From NCBI GenBank assembly GCA_041168985.1, contig JBEEKA010000274.1, positions 1-45,933 of the forward strand: a stretch of 45,933 nucleotides of DNA. Direction: 5' to 3'. Source of the stretch: ZC4RG30 sp041168985 (lineage in GTDB: Bacteria; Pseudomonadota; Gammaproteobacteria; Steroidobacterales; Steroidobacteraceae). Every line of letters begins with the position of its first letter. Positions within the stretch are counted from its first letter, which is position 1. The position numbers and the translations under genes were made by a program. Shown here in pieces: positions 42,481 through 45,933 of the stretch. The notes under the pieces are model-generated. The model saw nothing but the letters and a program-made list of their open reading frames with translations. It did no database searches and was not told the origin of the DNA.

Positions 42481-44574
42481 TTGTCCACCACGCCACAAAA
42501 ACCTGCAAAGCACCGACTCGTCTCCGCATTGGCCGTCGCGGCACTGTCGACGCTCCTCCTGTGGCTGGGCGGCGCAGCGGGCGTGGCCGGCCTGGGCAGG
42601 CTGTCCCTGCCGCACGGACTGATCGCCTTCCTGTCGGTCGCCGCGGCATGCCTTTTCGCGGAGTGGGCCGGGCGCCGGATCGCCCGCCGCCGCCGATCGG
42701 CACTGGCCTCTTCCGACGACCCATTCGATCCGACGCGCCCCCTGCCCCGCCTGGTGGCCTACGAAGAACATGCCGAACTCGAGCGTGCGGTCGAGCGGAT
42801 GCGCGAGCGTCTCGCACAGACCACGGTCTCCCTCGAATACCTCCACAGCCTGCTGGACAGCATGACGGATGCCGTGTTCGTCACCGATTCCGTTGGCCGC
42901 ATCCGCATGTCGAACGACGCCGCGTGCCGCCTCACCGGCCACGTGGAGGCCGAACTGCTGACGCGCGAGGTCGCGTCGCTGATTGAAAATCCCGCCGAAC
43001 TGCCGCCGGCGAAGCTGCTTGCCGGCGCGATCAAGACGGGAGAGACGGTCATCCGCACGCGCACGGGACAGACCCTGCCTGTTTCCTTCAGCGGCTCCGA
43101 CATCAGCACGGACGACAAGCAGCAGAGCGGCGGAATCTACGTGCTGCGCGACATCACGGACCGCAAGCGCGCGGAGCGCCGGATCCGGTACCTGGCGCGT
43201 TATGACGCCCTGACCAAGATCCCGAACCGCATGCAGTTCCAGCACCTGCTGCAACAGGCCATCGCGCGCTGCCTGCGCAATGGCCACAGCGTGGCCATGC
43301 TGTACCTCGACATGGACCGCTTCAAGGAAATCAACGACACCTTCGGCCACGCCGCAGGCGACCGGGTGCTTGAGTCCCTGACCGAGCGCGTGTCCCGCGT
43401 GCTGCCGGCCGATGCGGCCTTCGGCCGCCTGGCCGGCGACGAGTTCGCGGTCATGCTCGATGGCCTGCCACGCGGCGACCCCCGCGTGGCCCTGCAGCAG
43501 ATCGCCGCATCGGTCCTGCACTCCGTGTCCGACGAACCGGTGCTGGTCGGGGGGCAGGAAATCTTCATGACCATGAGCATCGGCGCCGCGCTCTGCCCGC
43601 GCGATGCGGGCAACGTGATCGACCTCATCCGCAACGCCGATGCGGCCATGTACCGTTCCAAGCAGAACGGCGGCAACAGCTGCGTGCATTACGAATCGGA
43701 AATGAATGCCGCGGCGAACGAGCGGCTGGTGCTGAAGAGCAAGCTCAAACGCGCCGCCGAGCGCGATGAACTGGTCGTCCGCTACTTGCCCAAGGTGGAC
43801 CTGAACAACGGCCAGATCGTCGGCGCCGAGGCGCTGCTGCGCTGGCGTCCGCCGGGCCACGGCGACATTCCGCCCTCGCTCTTCATCCCGCTCGCCGAAG
43901 AGAACAACCTCATCAACGATGTCGGCGAATGGGTCATGAACCGCGTCTGCATCGAGTACGGACACCTGTCCGACCGCGTCAGGAATCCGGGCCGCATTTC
44001 GCTGAACCTCTCCCTGAAGCAGCTTCGCCAGGCCAGCTTCATCCTCCGTTGCCGCTCGGTGTTCGAGCAGCACAAGGTGGATCCGCAGAACATCGAGCTC
44101 GAGATCACGGAGACGACCCTGATGGCGGACCCGAAGCGCATCGTCGGGATGCTGCGCGAATTGCGGGATCTGGGGCTGCACCTGTCGATCGACGACTTCG
44201 GGACAGGGTACTCCTCGCTCTCGGCGCTGAAGCACTTTCCCATCGGCTCGCTGAAGATCGACCAATCCTTCGTGCGGCAGGCTTTGAACTCGCCCAGCGA
44301 CGAGGCGATCGTCCGCACGATCATCGAGATGGGCAGGACCCTCGGCATGGATGTCATCGCCGAAGGCGTCGAAACGCCGGAGCATCTGGCGATGCTGCGC
44401 CGGCTCGGATGCCATTACGCGCAGGGACTGCTGTTCGGCGACCCGTGCACGACCGAAGGCCTGGGGGCCCTGCTCATCGAGCAGGAACTTGGCGCACCTC
44501 CGTTCGCGGGTTTCTTCGAACGGCTGTCCGGCGACAGCGGAAACCGGTTCTCGATCCTCAGCGCGCAGGGCTGA
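42481..44574 (+). CDS. PAS-GGDEF-EAL c-di-GMP signalling protein
   Basis: This membrane protein makes and/or breaks cyclic di-GMP, 697 residues from the TTG at 42481 (713 from a GTG at 42433). Two membrane segments (about 12-60) are followed by a PAS domain (about 120-225). A GGDEF domain (about 240-405) has signature AGDEF at 318-322, without an upstream RxxD inhibitory site. An EAL domain (about 420-680) has EALLRW at 450-455, NLSLKQL, ELEITET, SIDDFGTGYSSL, LKIDQSFV and AEGVET, so the phosphodiesterase residues look complete. The first Gly of GGDEF is Ala, so cyclase activity is uncertain. The PAS domain implies a redox or ligand input. Confidence 0.93.
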   Translation: MSTTPQKPAKHRLVSALAVAALSTLLLWLGGAAGVAGLGRLSLPHGLIAFLSVAAACLFAEWAGRRIARRRRSALASSDDPFDPTRPLPRLVAYEEHAELERAVERMRERLAQTTVSLEYLHSLLDSMTDAVFVTDSVGRIRMSNDAACRLTGHVEAELLTREVASLIENPAELPPAKLLAGAIKTGETVIRTRTGQTLPVSFSGSDISTDDKQQSGGIYVLRDITDRKRAERRIRYLARYDALTKIPNRMQFQHLLQQAIARCLRNGHSVAMLYLDMDRFKEINDTFGHAAGDRVLESLTERVSRVLPADAAFGRLAGDEFAVMLDGLPRGDPRVALQQIAASVLHSVSDEPVLVGGQEIFMTMSIGAALCPRDAGNVIDLIRNADAAMYRSKQNGGNSCVHYESEMNAAANERLVLKSKLKRAAERDELVVRYLPKVDLNNGQIVGAEALLRWRPPGHGDIPPSLFIPLAEENNLINDVGEWVMNRVCIEYGHLSDRVRNPGRISLNLSLKQLRQASFILRCRSVFEQHKVDPQNIELEITETTLMADPKRIVGMLRELRDLGLHLSIDDFGTGYSSLSALKHFPIGSLKIDQSFVRQALNSPSDEAIVRTIIEMGRTLGMDVIAEGVETPEHLAMLRRLGCHYAQGLLFGDPCTTEGLGALLIEQELGAPPFAGFFERLSGDSGNRFSILSAQG

Positions 44575-45181
44575 CCGGGCCGGGCCCGATCTCGGCCACG
44601 CGCCGAACCAGCTGCCGCGTCGCATCCTGCGCGGCTTTTTCAAGTGCCGCCACGACGCTGCCGAGGCGGTTCGCGCCGGCCGCGACGGACGTTTCGATGT
44701 CGAAGCCCGCGACCTGCGCATGCGTGCGGCGGCTCGACAGCGTGCATTCCAGCCTGACCTTCGCGACGGGTGCCACTTCCACGCCGGCATAGTCCGCTTC
44801 GAACCGGCGCACCGTCACCGCCAGCACGAGGTCCGCACCCATTCCCGCGCCATCGCTGGCGACCTGCGCGAACCGCCCGCTGCCTCGCAGCGTCTGCACG
44901 AGCATCGACTCGACGACCTGCTCCAGCGGCCCCGCCCAGCGTCCGCCGGCGAAGTAATCGAGCCGGTTGCCCGGCTGCACGAGCGCGATGCGCGAGGTAT
45001 CGAGACCCGCCTGCGCCACTGGACGCAGCACCTGCAGGGTCGCTGCGACAACGGGACCCTCGACCGGCTCGGCCGCCGGATGCAGGACATAGAGCTGCTC
45101 GACCGGGCTGCGGCTCGTCAGGCCACCGCAGCCGGCAAGCGCAAGGGACAGGAACAGGGTAGCCGTGACACGCGGGCTCAT
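44558..45181 (-). CDS. ABC-transport auxiliary lipoprotein, PqiC family
   Basis: This 207-residue lipoprotein has lipobox LALAGC ending at Cys18. The mature part fits the PqiC/ABC_trans_aux family: YVLHPA near the N-terminus, LQVLRPVAQAGLDTSRIALVQPGNRLDYFAGGRW, and a VSDG-type strand with ADLVLAVTVRRFEADY. These proteins work with MCE-type lipid transporters between inner and outer membrane. It follows the MCE gene with a four-base overlap and overlaps the convergent GGDEF-EAL gene by 17 bases. Confidence 0.9.
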   Translation of the reverse strand: MSPRVTATLFLSLALAGCGGLTSRSPVEQLYVLHPAAEPVEGPVVAATLQVLRPVAQAGLDTSRIALVQPGNRLDYFAGGRWAGPLEQVVESMLVQTLRGSGRFAQVASDGAGMGADLVLAVTVRRFEADYAGVEVAPVAKVRLECTLSSRRTHAQVAGFDIETSVAAGANRLGSVVAALEKAAQDATRQLVRRVAEIGPGPVSPAR

Positions 45182-45933
45182 CGGGGAATCTCCACGCCGC
45201 GCTGGCGCGGCTGGTACAGGACGCGGGAAGGGTCTTCGGAGAGCTGTCGCAGCAGGGTGCGCAGGTCGTCGGCTGTTCCGCGGGCCTCGCGCAGCGTGCG
45301 GTCGAATTCCGGCAGGCTGTCGCGCGAGAAGGCGCGCAGGTCGCCCCGGTTCTCGGCCGCCATGCCGTCGAGCTTCTGCGAGAGGGCCGCGATGTTCTCG
45401 GCCGTCTCGCCAAGCCGTACCACGGCCTTCTCGAAGTCCGGACCGATGCGCCGGGTCGCGCCCTGCAGGGTCTTCATCAGTTCGCGCGCGTCACTGCTCG
45501 TCGACCGCAGGTCGGCGACCAGGTCGCGGACGTTCCGCACCGTCTCGGGCAGCGTGGCCGATGCGGCACTGACGTTTGCCAGCAGGGTGCTGACCGCCGC
45601 CGTATTTTCGGGCGACAACAGGTCCTGCAGGCGCGCGAGCAACTCGCGGGTGCGTCCGGCCACGTCGGGCAGCGTCGCGAGCAGCACGTCGAAGTCGGAC
45701 CGCGCGGCCTGGATCACCGGGAATTTGATGCCCGGCACCTGGGGGCCGGTGTTCTCGCCGGCCCTGGCCTGCTGCAGGTCCACGTACAGCAGGCCCGTTA
45801 CGCCCTGCAGCGACAGCCGCGCCAGCGTGCGCGGCGATACCGGCGCGTTGGAGTCGATGTCGACGAGGACCTTTACCCGTTCGGCGGTGCGCGGATCGAG
45901 CGAGATGCGCGCGACGCGCCCGACGTCGACGCC
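45178..45933 (-). CDS. MlaD/MCE family protein, 5' end outside window
   Basis: This is the C-terminal 251 residues of an MCE-domain protein, the periplasmic substrate-binding part of an Mla/Pqi-type lipid transporter anchored in the inner membrane. The first visible residues, GVDVGRVARISLDP, then VLVDIDSNAPV and LQGVTGLLYVDL, are the end of an MCE domain. After it comes a long helical region with hydrophobic heptads (about 80-240), which in this family forms a needle or stalk. The gene runs off the window on the upstream side; the permease and ATPase genes are expected there. It overlaps the PqiC-type gene by four bases. Confidence 0.88.
   Translation of the reverse strand, partial: GVDVGRVARISLDPRTAERVKVLVDIDSNAPVSPRTLARLSLQGVTGLLYVDLQQARAGENTGPQVPGIKFPVIQAARSDFDVLLATLPDVAGRTRELLARLQDLLSPENTAAVSTLLANVSAASATLPETVRNVRDLVADLRSTSSDARELMKTLQGATRRIGPDFEKAVVRLGETAENIAALSQKLDGMAAENRGDLRAFSRDSLPEFDRTLREARGTADDLRTLLRQLSEDPSRVLYQPRQRGVEIPR

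Noticed and set aside
42406..44790. 794-codon minus-strand frame across the GGDEF-EAL gene
   Set aside because: It is antisense to a gene with complete catalytic motifs and has no recognisable domain.

Overview
This is a gene-dense, high-GC stretch of a bacterial chromosome, almost certainly from a gammaproteobacterium. The evidence is the conserved cluster def-fmt-rsmB on one strand, diverging from a LysM lipoprotein and followed by dprA-smg-topA, together with DUF4390-ntrY-ntrX, LpoB/COG3014/YcfL lipoproteins and an Mla/PqiC-type transporter. The Nevskiales/Steroidobacterales/Xanthomonadales neighbourhood is my guess, from memory of synteny only. There are no tRNA, rRNA, IS or phage genes, and no gene-free gap above about 250 bases.

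Layout. 1-7155: HDOD protein, SulP transporter, Amt ammonium channel, a NhaR-like LysR regulator, and the divergent set HPF-like factor, TerC/Alx, HtpX, which looks like an envelope/ion stress unit. 7169-14181 (minus strand): a chain of overlapping or nearly touching genes transcribed def, fmt, rsmB, DUF4390, ntrY, ntrX; the NtrX-like protein has a wrecked AAA+ domain. 14276-22717: LysM lipoprotein, OYE-type flavin oxidoreductase, dprA, smg, topA, rlmJ, aroE.

22639-35103 (minus strand) is the accessory core. It is a tightly packed set transcribed lpoB, COG3014, ycfL, a two-TM helical protein, a degenerate Hsp70-like protein, a Ser/Thr kinase with one TM segment, two Ala/Gln/His-rich coiled-coil proteins, two exported proteins, and a DUF1801 protein. 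Junctions are overlaps or gaps of tens of bases, and a promoter candidate with a perfect 12-bp palindrome lies upstream of lpoB. I do not recognise this combination as a described system. It suggests an envelope-linked signalling or scaffold apparatus in which a membrane kinase acts with long coiled-coil proteins and outer-membrane lipoproteins.

35347-45933: glycerophosphodiesterase and glutathione reductase (minus), then oligopeptidase A, exonuclease III and an HD-domain hydrolase (plus), a LAS-type peptidase (minus), a PAS-GGDEF-EAL protein (plus), and a PqiC-type lipoprotein with a window-truncated MlaD/MCE protein (minus).

All functional calls come from reading motifs and gene order by eye; no database search was run.
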